Assembly (NCBI GenBank): GCA_030544235.1
Contig: CM060470.1
Location: 17,823,356 to 17,887,355, forward strand
Source of the DNA: Lepturacanthus savala
Taxonomy: Eukaryota; Chordata; Actinopteri; Scombriformes; Trichiuridae
Length of the DNA: 64,000 nucleotides
Direction: 5' to 3'
Shown: positions 38,701 through 46,955 of the stretch, one piece after another
How positions within the stretch are numbered: position 1 is the first letter of the stretch
Layout of the letters: the number at the start of each line of letters is the position of its first letter
The notes under the pieces: generated by a model
Told to the model about the DNA's origin: nothing
Seen by the model: the letters and a program-made list of their open reading frames with translations, nothing else
The model's database searches: none
Program-made: the position numbers and the translations under genes

Positions 38701-41700
38701 TCCCTCTCTGTCCAGTGTGGGTCTGGCTCTGGGGCTTCGTGTCCATCACCATCATCAGCCTGCTGTCTCTGCTGGGCGTCGTTCTCGTGCCCATCCTCAA
38801 ACAGTCCTGCTTCAAGTTCCTGCTCACCTTCCTGGTGGCGTTGGCGGTGGGGACACTCAGCGGCGACGCTCTGCTCCACCTGCTGCCTCACGTGAGTTCA
38901 CCATGGCAACGACTCAACTTTAGTGAACCCATTAGTTAAGCCCAACTTTAGTTGCTGAAGTCTACGACTGTCATTTTCTACTCAAAATAAGAAGAAAATC
39001 TAAATGTGATTGATACAATGACATGATAGTTGATAACTTAGACAAAGGAAAAGAAAAAAAGGAAGTGATTCCTGTCATGACACCATTGACATCCATTTTA
39101 TTTTATTTTTTGTCTTCTCAACAGTAGATTTCCTTTAAGTAAATGATAAATAAAATGAAAACCAAAGCTTTTTTCCATCATCTAAGTCTCTTCTAAGTCT
39201 TCCTTCAAGCCTCTAAAACTGGAAAGACTAAATCTTCAAGATTAAGACTTTTTAAGGGCTTTATTTTTCCCCAAATTCTTTGCTCTTGATACTTTTAGTA
39301 GCATTTGCAGCTTTACAGCTGAATTTAAGGTTACTCTATGAAGTTTCAGCAAGATCACATTTGTCTTCTTTGTGTAATCTGAGATATTTGTCGATCATAT
39401 TGGACCATGAAAGGGGATTTTTTTTAACCGGCAGAAGAAAATATCTGGTTTAAAAAAACCTAGACTAGTGCAGCTGGGGCCTGAGTTTAATTCATCTTAA
39501 AGGGACTTTTTTCTTTGCCCTGATGAAGTGTGTCCTGTGTTTCTCCTCCTGTCCACAGTCTCAGGGGCAGCACGACCACACCCAGGTTGGGACGAAACAC
39601 GACACTGACATGCTCACAGAGTTTGATGGCGTGTGGAAGGGCCTCACGGCACTGGCCGGCATCTACCTCCTCTTCATCATAGAGCACTGCATCGGCATGT
39701 TCAAGCACTACAAAGACCAAAAGGTGAGAGAAACTACACATACAGTTGTCTTCAATATAATAGCAGTGTGTTTAAAAACGTCAGTAAAGCCAAAATCCCT
39801 GTCAATTTTGAAATATCTTACAGAAAATTAAGAAAAAAGGCAGTTCAAATAGAGCAGTGGCTCTGAGCCAAAGAAGAAAGTCCCTTGAAATGTGTGTTTC
39901 AACAAGACCACAACCCCAAACACACAGTAAATGAGCAGCATCTTAGTTCCAGACCAACAAAATATGAGTTCTGGAGTGGCCATCTCAATCCCCAAACTTT
40001 AAACCCATTAAAAAATTGTGGGGTGACATCTTAAATGCTGTATCTGAGGCAAAACCAAGAAATTCAGAGGAATTGTGAGGCTGAAATACCTGTTCATAGG
40101 AGCCAGAAGTTGGTCTCAGAAACCAAAACAACTAAATATTACTTTAGTGATTCACAGGAATGCTAAATCCTGAAGATGTTTCATTTTATCAGTAAATATT
40201 TGAGTTTGTAAAGAAAATGCAAACACTGCTATTTTTTGAACAGCTCAATATTCATTTTAAATGTAAAGTAAAATGCAAAGCAATTAAAAGATTACCACAT
40301 TTTTCTTCACATTTTGATTTAGGATGTAAAATGCAGTGTTCCCAGTGTATCATAATGAAAATTATTATAAGGATTTTGGCTTTACTGTTATTAAATTAAA
40401 CAACTGTACATGAGGAACAATGGGCCTCACAACAGTTCATTCCTGGAGTCTGTGACTGAGAAACTCACAATAGATTTCTCACAGGGCCTGAAGAAATCGA
40501 GCGAGGACGGGAAGATCGGCAGGAAGTTGTCAGATCACAAGTTGAATCGTCGCTCTGATGCAGAGTGGCTGCACCTGAAGCCGCTCGGTGAAGGTGAGAG
40601 GATCCAGTCATGTGACCGTTAGTGGCTCCTCTGCAGCCTCTCTAACCCTCTAACTGTTCTCCTCCAGACGCCGACAGCATGGCCGTCTCCCGCGACAACG
40701 GGCACAATGACACGCAGCTCACAGAGCTCCAGACGCCCGAGTCCCCCACCAAGACGCCGCTGGCGCTGTCCAATCCCCGACACGACCACCCGTCGCCCGT
40801 CAAGGAGAATGGACGCAAGAGTAAGCATCACGGACATGGACACGGGCATTCGCACGGCGGGAACTGTCACTCCGACCAGGAGATGAAGGACGCCGGGATC
40901 GCCAGCATAGCCTGGATGGTCATCATGGGAGACGGGATGCATAACTTCAGTGACGGGCTGGCCATAGGTAAGAACATATTTTTGAAAGAAAAGCACTGCT
41001 TTTGTCAATGAAGATAACTTTAAGCTAATCAGTAATACACTCTATAAATTGCTAATGTGGTAAATGACGATTCTAGCTGCAAATGTCTGATTGATATAGA
41101 GGCCCATTTCCACCAACTATCACTCCCGTGTTCTAATGGTACAATGTGTTTGCTCATTGCATCAGAAGGTTAATGGATGATTAGAAAACCCTTTTGTAAT
41201 CATGTTAGCACAGCTGAAAACAGTTTAGCTGCTTAGAGAAGCTATAAAACTGACCTTCCATTAGGTTGAGTATCTGGAGCATCACATTTGTGGGGTGACA
41301 AATTATTATTTCTAACCTTGTCAATGTCCTGACTATATTTTCTATTCATTTTACAACTCCTGGTGGTAAATAAAAGTGACTTTTCATGGAAATAACAAAA
41401 TTGTCTGGGTGACTCCAAACTTTTGAACGGTAGTGTACATCATTGATCGGTTAGTATGTTTAACTGTTAAATCAGGGCTTCGAAAAAATTTATTTCTGAC
41501 CTTTATTTTTCAATCAATGTCATTTCCTGTTCTATTGTTTACAGCTCAGCCTCAAATTAACTGGAATTTAACTATTTTGTCTATTTTTAATTATTTATTT
41601 ACACCAATGTGCAGAGTTGAGTCAATTTCCCTGTTAAACCTGCACTAACTTGGCCAATAAAGCTGATTCTGATTCTGCTAAATAATACAGGGACACAAGA

Positions 41701-43175
41701 TTAAAACTGTATAAAATGTGTTTTTCATTTAATAAGTCCTTTGAAATACAATAAATTAAACAATCAAATAAACATAGAAAATAGACAGAAATAAAAAAAA
41801 CCCCCAAAAAATAGGAATTTACTAATATTTTGGCACAAGAAGTATCAGTGATTGAGTCGTCTGCTCTGGCTCTGGTTCTAGATCATTACCCCAATCTGTT
41901 TTCACTGTAATTTAATAAAAGTATCTCAAACAATTGTAACTTGCTCAAACACACAGGTCAGAGTAACATATTTCAGTGTCTCAGTGACAGATGGAGAAAC
42001 TCCCAGACCTCTGAGCATCTTTACTAACTTTAAGACTTTTCGCATCCCACAGGTGCAGCGTTCAGTGCAAATCTCACAGGAGGCATCAGCACGTCAGTGG
42101 CTGTTTTCTGCCATGAATTACCTCATGAACTGGGTGAGTAAAGACAGACAGTCATTTACTCCACTGACACACAGCTCATTCAGCCAGGAGAACAAAGCTG
42201 CTTTTGTGGAGATAATCTGTCTCAATCGGAGCAGCTCTTTTATTTGAACTTTAATCCGAGCGAGTCTTGTAACTCCTCGGCGTCTTGAAAACCTGTTAGA
42301 GACCCTTGGGTGTCAATAATCATCCTTCTTCTCTTCAGTCCGGATAAAATGTGCCGTTTCCAGACGAGTGTGACAGCAGCGACGGCTGTTGGTGTTTGTC
42401 ACTGCAGACGATCTTATTGTTTCAGAGCAGAGAGACTCAGAGACTCAACAGCTGCTGCTGCAGCTTCATTTACATCCACTGGTCTCTCTGAGGAGGTTCT
42501 GATTCAGCACGGATCAACGGACCTCCTCTCCTCCTCTCTTCTTCTTCTCCTGTCTTCCTCTCCTCCCCTACTCTCCTCCCTTCTTTTCTCCTCTCCTCTG
42601 CTCCAGATCAGCAGTAACGACGGGTCTCTCCGTTCTTGAGCAGCTTTCATGGCTCGTTTATATGTTTGATGAATAAACTTGTGTCAATTACCACAGAGAA
42701 AGAGACACTGAGTAATAACAGCAGCGTTGTGTCCTACTGTTGTTGTTGTTGTTGTTGTGGAATAGAATGTGAAGCTTCTGATAAAAGCAGAGAGCTGTGG
42801 GGGGAAGTCAAGCTGGTTTGTTTCATGGACTGAAATCAGATAAATAAGAAAAAAACTCCAGTACACTGTCAATCACTAGAAAAATAGAAAACATTCACAA
42901 TTAATAATGTAACTTCTCAGTCTATTTTATAAACTTTATGTATTTGTATAACTTTCAAACTCTAACCCTAATTTTAACCCAAACCAGGATGTTTTATGTG
43001 TGTTATGTGCCTAAACCTAACCACCAGCATTATCACACCATAAAACATTATTTTATGTCTTGTATCAAAAAATGTTGATATGATACATATGAAATGCTGA
43101 ATTTCGAGACATATTAATATTCATAAACCTGTAACTTATTGTAACTTTAAGATTTATCAGAAGAAACTATGATTT

Positions 43176-43233
<58 letters not shown>

Positions 43234-43239
43234 CATGTG

Positions 43240-43283
<44 letters not shown>

Positions 43284-46200
43284 TGCTTGTGTGTGTGTGT
43301 GGTGATGGAACGTTTAAGCCCAGCGACAACTAGAGTTGACAAAATCTAGGACTGTCGTTTTCTAATCACAGTAAAAACAAATCTAAATGTTACTGATACA
43401 GTTTTTTCAGAGACATGATAGTAGACAATTTATAAAAAAGGTTTTAACCAAAACAATGTAGTTTCCAAGCTTCCTGTCATGTGACATCATCAACTTCCTG
43501 ATCCTTTCTCCTGAGAACATGGCAAAGACAAACCCTCCCAGAAAGATGCAAATTTCTTAAGTTATTATAATGTTCAACCCTGACATGTATATATCTATTT
43601 AATTGTTGGAGTCTGAGATCAATACTAAAGGAAATGCTTCAGATTCCTAGAAATGTACTTGAAGAATGTTTAGTATTACTATTTATTTACTATTTATTTA
43701 GTAACTTATCTAATATTCAATGCCTGATTTCTCCTTTTTGAACCATTCTGGGTCATTTTGTGCCTGGTACACAGCAGATTTGAATTCAGCACCTCAAAAC
43801 CCTTAAAAACGTTGTAAGCCAAAAAATTAACATGAAATGCCTTCAAGACTTTAAATAAGCACATTTCACAAAACCCTGCCTCGTCTATTCCGTTTTTCTC
43901 CATCCGTGAGTTCTGATTCTGATCCTCCTGTTTCCTGCTACTTTGACTCGGGTTCCCCTCACGTTTCCAGATGGTGAATTTGCACCGAGGCTCCTGCGTG
44001 TAAAGATTTGTGAGCTCAGCCTCCGTCTCCCCGAGTCATTTCACACTTCCTGTAGGTTCCAGCGGCTGCTCCTCGGGAGCTCCGCCTCCTCCCCGTAGCG
44101 CCGCCTGTCAGACGGAAGCGCCCGCTCCTCTCCTTCATAACACAAAAGCCATCGCTGCCTGGCAGCCGGATGGCAAAGATGATGATTATGAGGCTTCTTT
44201 AACCACCCAGAGTGAAGCTAATTGGCAGTGAGAGGTGTGTTAATTGCGGCGGACGAGGTGGTGGCAGGTGTGTCAACTGTGTGATGGTTTGGAACCCGAG
44301 TAGGAAGTGGGGAGGAGGGAAAAAAAGGGCATTTGAAGTGCATGAAGCACTGAAGCACTCCCTCCTCCTCCTCAGGCTTTGATTGATAGATGAGAGCGGA
44401 GCAGTAATATATTCATTGTGGTTATTAGCACGGAAAGAGGCCGCTTGTTACACAGTGGAGGAAATGTAGGCCAGCCCTTCTCCGTATTCATCGCTCTCTC
44501 TGAGAATCCAGGGCGTTTCCGCTGAGACTTGGGCCTCTTTCCGCGTTTGGCCCGGCGATGATTGAAGAGGGTAGAAAGGCTACGGCGTGCATATGTTATC
44601 ATAAGCACATCAGAAGGGAGTTAAGGACATATTTCTTAGAGGGAGCAGCTCCCGCTCTGTTTTTATTTTTTTCACCTCCTTGAAGACAGACAGCAGATGT
44701 TGACTTCAGAAAGGCACAATGACGCTGACGTGCTGAGCTGAAGCGGTTTCTGTGCAGAAATGTCACTTTGGAAACAGGAATTTAACTCATTGCAGGATGT
44801 AGATTTATAGTCTGTGACTGCACTACATTCATGTTCTAAAGGTTTTTTTTATGTTAAATTATTAAGGGACTATTTGAAGTTATTATGGGGATTGTACAGT
44901 TCTGGAAAAAACAACTTCTAGGTATGTGTTTGGGCAAAAGGAACATTTGTGTTTGAGTCTATAAACTACTGACATTTCCCCCAAATTCCAGATAAAATTA
45001 TCATCGTTTATAGCATTTATTTGCAGAAAATGACAAATGGTCAAAATAACAAAAAAGATACAATGTTTTCAGACCTGAAACACGATCAAATTCATTTAAA
45101 ACAACATAATACTAATATTCACACCTGAGAGTAGTTCAGAAATCAATATTTGCTGAAATAACCCTTATTTTTAATCACAGCTTGGGGACTTTATTCCACT
45201 CCTGGTACCTCATTAACAGAATGAGGTGTTCATGTGTCGGAATTCAACAGACGCTGGAATAGAATGGCTGGAATGTAGAGACATGTAGAGATGCTGATTT
45301 CAGATAAAAATGCACTGGTCTCTTATTTATTTCCAGAGCTGTATGTATGTTATTTTTAATTTTATGTTATTAACATTCTTTGCTGATTATTTATTTTTAT
45401 TTCAGAGTAACGTGTGTAGGTGGACATTAATGTGGGGTTCACCACTATTTCATGCGAGGCGTCAATGTTTTCATTCTTTTTTGTGTCATTTAAAAATAAT
45501 CAGTAATTTGACATTTACTCACATACATGTTGGAAGTTATGTACTTCACTACACGTTATAGTTTCTATACATATTATATATATGATATTATTAGATATTA
45601 TATTAGTTTCTGTTACATATTAAAACAAATGAGACAAAAATGAAGACAGAAGCGAAGGAAGCCAGGAAGAAGGAAAGAAGGATGTTCGATTGGACTTTAT
45701 ATATTTATATTTCTTTTATTACACGGGAGAGATTTGAGTGAGTCATCTTTCAATGGGAGTAACGTTGGCGTTGGTGGTGAGCCACTAAAATATCAATGAA
45801 TGGAATTCATCTCAGTGAAAAATGTAATGAGTGGATTGTTTCTTGGCCATTTCTACAACCAAGTTTCACCAAAACCAGCCGACTACCTTTTCTGTTCACA
45901 GATAAACAACCACACAAATAAAATAAATAACACAGAAAACAACACGTTCTTGGTGAGGGTAATGAGACTTTTTTTTTACTTCTACTCAGGTATATTTTTA
46001 CAATAGTGATTTGACGTCTTACTTCAGTCAAATTTCAACAAGGTAACAGAATTGATTGATTGAATACTTTTTGAAAATTGACAATGACTTGACAAGTGTG
46101 TGTGTGTGTGTGTGTGGGGGGGGGGTCTATCTGTGTATTGTTAATGTCTCTATCATAACTATATGTTTAGTTTTAACTGGTCAAATGGAATTTGAGTTTT

Positions 46201-46955
46201 CTGTACTGAGTGTGATGTGTGGATTGTCCTGCTCCTCTTTCTGCAGCGCTGGTGTAGAGTAGATGTTTGTGTCCTCTGTCCACCTCTGGCTGTCAACATG
46301 TCCGTTCAGCCTGTGAAAGGAGCCGACTTGTTTTCCTGTTGTTTAAACAGCGTCTTGTTTGTTTGTTGTTTGTTTGTCTCTCTCTGACTGACAGGTGACT
46401 TCGCCGTGCTGCTGAAGGCCGGGATGTCGGTGAAGCAGGCCATCGTCTACAACCTGCTGTCGGCCCTCATGGCGTACGTGGGTATGCTGATCGGCACGGC
46501 GGTGGGCCAGTACACGCACAACGTCACCAACTGGATCTTCGCCATCACGGCCGGCATGTTCCTGTACGTGGCCCTGGTGGATATGGTAAGACTGTTGCCC
46601 CGCCTCCACATCAGCTTAAAGCCTAGTTTATGGTTCTGTGTATGTAGCTACGCCGTCGACGCTACACAGACCTTGTGCGATTGAACTGATTTGATAGTCA
46701 GTATTTTTTGGAGGTGTGTGTCAGCCTGCGGCGTAGCTTTGTACGCAGCAGTATAGACCTGAGATCCTGAGATTTCTGCTCTGTCTTTGTCTCCCGTCGT
46801 AGCTGCCTGAGATGCTCCACGGCGACAGCGAGGACCACAAGCGCTGCCAGCTGGGACACTTTATCCTGCAGAACCTGGGCATGCTGACCGGGTTCGGCAT
46901 CATGCTGCTCATCGCCATCTTTGAAGACCGCATCTTTTTGGATTTCGGCTTTTAG
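22524..46955 (+). CDS. slc39a10: Zinc transporter ZIP10 (whole coding span, nine coding exons)
   Basis: Multi-pass zinc importer of the LIV-1 subfamily of ZIP proteins, which moves Zn2+ into the cytosol at the plasma membrane. Exons 22524-23588, 25068-25245, 38716-38891, 39559-39723, 40485-40593, 40668-40967, 42053-42133, 46395-46585 and 46803-46955 join in frame to 2418 nt (805 residues plus stop). Visible in order: signal peptide (residues 1-25), helix-rich ectodomain (about 70-130), histidine-rich repeats (about 160-250), a second His cluster before exon 2 ends, the PAL motif CPALLYQ (383-389), first membrane helix (about 418-442), a cytosolic His cluster (618-632), HNFSDG (656-661) and the metal-site motif HELPHELGD (685-693). 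Alignment from memory to human ZIP10 is near-continuous from MRVHVHTKFC to the C-terminus, so ZIP10 is preferred over its close relative ZIP6. The product is probably regulated by zinc through MTF-1, as reported for fish ZIP10; that is family knowledge, not seen here. Confidence 0.97.
23057..23220 (+). repeat. Coding minisatellite: tandem Asp-His-Ser units in ZIP10
   Basis: Imperfect tandem units built on GACCACAGTGACCAT and GACCACACCCACAGTGATC encode about 50 residues of repeated HSDH, HTHSD and HGDH. All variants keep the reading frame and nearly every change keeps His or Asp. The repeats lie in the extracellular loop thought to collect Zn2+ before transport. Confidence 0.9.
23633..23709. 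repeat. (TA)n(TG)n compound microsatellite
   Basis: About 9 TA then 30 TG units, 45 bp inside intron 2. Confidence 0.97.
24149..24662. mobile_element. MITE with TTAAAGGCCCC / GGGGCCTTTAA ends
   Basis: TTAAAGGCCCCATGAAAGGA at 24149 is mirrored by TTTCATTCCGCGGGGCCTTT ending at 24660. The interior is A/T-rich with GCTAAAGTTAGCTCACACAG. The ends are familiar from fish non-autonomous DNA transposons. Confidence 0.65.
25068..25245 (+). CDS. slc39a10: slc39a10 exon 3: PAL motif segment
   Basis: The acceptor is CTCCTCAG at 25067 and the donor GTAAGC at 25246. It encodes residues 356-414 starting CLNLTQLLNYYG, with FTYLCPALLYQIDSRVC. The CPALLYQ motif defines the dimerising PAL subdomain of LIV-1 ZIP ectodomains; the flanking cysteines (383 and 395) are kept. 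It ends with one base of a split codon (phase 1) that joins the exon at 38716. Confidence 0.95.
25798..26715. mobile_element. Probable DNA-transposon remnant
   Basis: CCACTGTGACGTCACCCATT, GCCGTTGCCATCTTG and AACCAGAAGTGGCCATG at the left, with CTGAAGCCTCAAGTGGCCAA and GGAGACCCAAACCTCATTTT at the right, are phrases I recognise from dispersed fish elements. Whether the two halves are one insertion is uncertain. Confidence 0.4.
28550..29480 (+). pseudogene. Decayed hAT-family transposase (ZBED-like)
   Basis: In shifting + frames one reads CFSIQLDEPMDVTDLANFV (about 28735-28795), GVFDVHDKITAMKMKLGQLA (about 29105-29170) and LIHRALLSGGQAPVDYRRFS followed by GAEQENLLELSLELKK (about 29250-29400). 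These resemble the QLDEStDV core and C-terminal region of hAT/ZBED transposases. Multiple frame breaks show it is dead. Confidence 0.55.
30254..30309. repeat. (GTGTGC)n / (GTGCGC)n microsatellite
   Basis: Alternating GTGTGTGC and GTGCGC units, alternating purine-pyrimidine throughout. Confidence 0.9.
32700..33240. promoter_or_regulatory. CpG-elevated intronic block, possible internal promoter or enhancer
   Basis: GGAGGCGCCGGAGTC, CACGCGGCAGAGC, CTCGGCGGTTCCCGCTCGC and similar CpGs stand out from the A/T-rich intron. An open frame of 167 codons (32590-33093) crosses it but is rich in low-complexity Lys runs and matches no protein I know, so I do not call a gene. Confidence 0.25.
35159..35504. 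mobile_element. hAT MITE, AGCTGCAAC type (copy B), with perfect 8-bp target duplication
   Basis: Ends TAGAGCTGCAACTA and TAGTTGCAGCTCTA are perfect 14-bp inverted repeats. GTGACCAT flanks it on both sides (35151-35158 and 35505-35512). An 8-bp duplication with short inverted ends is the signature of hAT transposons. Interior shares AAATTCTCTGGTTCC and TTTTACACCATNTTATGAAC with copies A and C. Confidence 0.9.
37919..38261. mobile_element. hAT MITE, AGCTGCAAC type (copy C)
   Basis: Starts TAGAGCTGGAACAATTAATC and ends near GTTGTTAGTGGCAACATGG, having lost the right terminus. A run of (ATTG)n lies at 37979-38001. About 220 bp to its right (to 38480) is homologous to the right flank of copy B. 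Confidence 0.8.
38575..38642. mobile_element. Truncated hAT MITE end (copy D), next to exon 4
   Basis: CTGAACAGGTGATCAACATT, TTTACACCAAACAACTAATT and GATTAATCATTTCACTAATC match the right third of copies B and C. It stops about 70 bp before the exon 4 acceptor. Confidence 0.65.
38716..38891 (+). CDS. slc39a10: slc39a10 exon 4: first membrane helices
   Basis: The acceptor is CTCTCTGTCCAG at 38715 and the donor GTGAGT at 38892. It encodes residues 415-473, a first membrane helix (VWVWLWGFVSITIISLLSLL) followed by a second helix region with FLVALAVGTLSGDALLHLLPH, nearly identical to human ZIP10. The join to exon 3 completes a Val codon. The 13.5-kb intron before it is the largest inside the coding part. 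Confidence 0.95.
38892..39558 (+). other. slc39a10: slc39a10 intron 4
   Basis: GTGAGT to CCACAG; 667 bp with no recognised element. Confidence 0.9.
39559..39723 (+). CDS. slc39a10: slc39a10 exon 5: loop and third membrane helix
   Basis: The acceptor is CTGTCCACAG and the donor GTGAGA at 39724; the exon is 55 whole codons (residues 474-528). It opens with SQGQHDHTQVGTKHDTD, then WKGLTALAGIYLLFIIEHCI. The human protein has a longer His-rich stretch at this loop; here only a few histidines remain, so the loop is shortened in this fish. Confidence 0.95.
39724..40484 (+). other. slc39a10: slc39a10 intron 5
   Basis: GTGAGA to CTCACAG. Two thirds of it is a Tc1-like remnant (39750-40255). Confidence 0.9.
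39750..40255 (+). pseudogene. Tc1/mariner-type element with transposase tail remnant
   Basis: AATAGCAGTGTGTTT near 39760 mirrors AAACACTGCTATTTT near 40220-40236. Between them + frames read FQQDHNPKHTVNEQ, then WSGHLNPQTLNP and KLWGDIL, the QDNDPKH and W-P-S-P-D-L-N-P-I-E region of Tc1-like transposases with the catalytic acids altered. Much of the gene is deleted, so it is inactive. Confidence 0.75.
40485..40593 (+). CDS. slc39a10: slc39a10 exon 6: cytosolic loop, conserved IGRKLSDHKLN
   Basis: The acceptor is TTTCTCACAG at 40484 and the donor GTGAGA at 40594. It encodes residues 529-564 including KIGRKLSDHKLN and AEWLHLKPL, both directly recognisable in human ZIP10. It ends in phase 1. The following intron is only 74 bp. 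Confidence 0.94.
40668..40967 (+). CDS. slc39a10: slc39a10 exon 7: second His cluster and helix 4
   Basis: The acceptor is TTCTCCTCCAG at 40667 and the donor GTAAGA at 40968. It encodes residues 565-664, first a variable acidic/Pro cytosolic segment, then KHHGHGHGHSHGGNCH (about 617-632), a cytosolic zinc-sensing or zinc-binding loop in this family, then IASIAWMVIMGDGMHNFSDG. The HNFSDG motif supplies ligands of the transport-site metal centre. A Tc1-like remnant begins within about 12 bp of the donor. Confidence 0.95.
40979..41437 (+). mobile_element. Internally deleted Tc1-like transposon, right terminus intact
   Basis: Right end reads TGTCTGGGTGACTCCAAACT, TTTGAACGGTAGTGTA, a terminal sequence shared by a large fish Tc1-like family. 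Inside are AATGAAGATAACTTTAA, AGGCCCATTTCCACCAACTA and TATCTGGAGCATCACATTTG. The transposase is absent and the left terminus is cut off. Confidence 0.8.
41640..41692 (+). mobile_element. Retroposon 3' tail
   Basis: CCAATAAAGCTGATTCTGAT plus TCTG copies is the tail format of fish non-LTR elements (short repeats after the 3' UTR). The body upstream is not recognisable. Confidence 0.4.
42053..42133 (+). CDS. slc39a10: slc39a10 exon 8: metal-site motif
   Basis: The acceptor is CGCATCCCACAG at 42052 and the donor GTGAGT at 42134. This 81-bp exon encodes residues 665-691 and most of HELPHELGD (685-693), the HExPHExGD signature of the LIV-1 subfamily that forms the zinc transport site with exon 7. 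All histidines and glutamates are intact, so the transporter is predicted to be functional. Confidence 0.95.
43182..43302. repeat. (GT)n microsatellite with GCGC interruptions
   Basis: About 55 GT units with two GCGCGCATGTGCT-like breaks (near 43227 and 43275), suggesting internal duplication of the array. Confidence 0.95.
43950..44640. promoter_or_regulatory. Candidate conserved non-coding element in intron 8
   Basis: Unique, GC-richer DNA in an A/T-rich intron, with a PBX/HOX-like TGATTGAT (44380-44387), CAATTAGC-like and TTATTAGCACGG motifs, and no coding frame. Its texture is that of an enhancer; not testable here. Confidence 0.3.
44897..45341 (-). mobile_element. Internally deleted Tc1-like element with TA target sites
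   Basis: Left end CAGTTCTGGAAAAAAC and right end TTATTTCCAGAGCTG are inverted, each bordered by TA (44895-44896 and 45342-45343), the Tc1/mariner target. Interior AGTTCAGAAATCAATATTTG and GAATAACCC match a fish Tc1-like family. No transposase frame survives. Confidence 0.8.
46395..46585 (+). CDS. slc39a10: slc39a10 exon 9: membrane helices 6-7
   Basis: The acceptor is CTGACTGACAG at 46394 and the donor GTAAGA at 46586. It encodes residues 692-755: GDFAVLLKAGMSVKQAIVYN, LIGTAVGQYTHNVTNWIF and AGMFLYVALVDM, close to human ZIP10 throughout. It is strongly GC-rich at third positions compared with its introns. The next intron (217 bp) is mostly one MITE. Confidence 0.95.
46586..46802 (+). other. 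slc39a10: slc39a10 intron 9 (217 bp)
   Basis: GTAAGA to CGTCGTAG. About 134 of its 217 bp are a MITE. Confidence 0.9.
46625..46758. mobile_element. Short MITE of the TAGTTTATACTTCTG family
   Basis: TAGTTTATGGTTCTGTGTAT and GTAGCTACGCCG on the left pair with CGGCGTAGCTTTGTACGCAG and CAGTATAGA on the right. TTTTTTGGAGGTGTGTGTCA inside matches the foldbacks at 9746-11252. Confidence 0.7.
46803..46955 (+). CDS. slc39a10: slc39a10 last exon: C-terminus and stop
   Basis: The acceptor is CCCGTCGTAG at 46802. Fifty codons give LPEMLHGDSEDHKRC, the last membrane helix (LGMLTGFGIMLLIAIFED) and the end LDFGF, with stop TAG at 46953-46955. Human ZIP10 ends in the same place with a similar short extracellular tail. 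Confidence 0.95.
   Translation: MPEMLHGDSEDHKRCQLGHFILQNLGMLTGFGIMLLIAIFEDRIFLDFGF

Larger units (their letters stand above)
25246..38715 (+). other. slc39a10: slc39a10 intron 3 (13.5 kb)
   Basis: Starts GTAAGC, ends CTCTGTCCAG. It contains repeats listed separately (25798-26715, 28550-29480, 35159-35504, 37919-38642), a GTGTGC microsatellite (30254-30309) and a CpG-elevated block (32700-33240). Other parts (26720-28500, 29650-32600, 33250-35100, 35740-37900) show no exon or repeat that I can name. The exons on both sides join in frame, so no coding exon need be missing. Confidence 0.85.
40968..42052 (+). other. slc39a10: slc39a10 intron 7
   Basis: GTAAGA to CCCACAG; 1085 bp. The first part is a Tc1-like remnant, then a LINE-type tail (41640-41690); the rest is unremarkable. 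Confidence 0.9.
42134..46394 (+). other. slc39a10: slc39a10 intron 8 (4.3 kb)
   Basis: GTGAGT to CTGACAG. It contains a pyrimidine tract (42521-42605), a (TGT)n run (42738-42757), a long GT microsatellite (43182-43302), a GC-rich conserved-looking block (43950-44640), a Tc1-like remnant (44897-45341) and a GT-G10 run (46096-46125). Confidence 0.9.
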
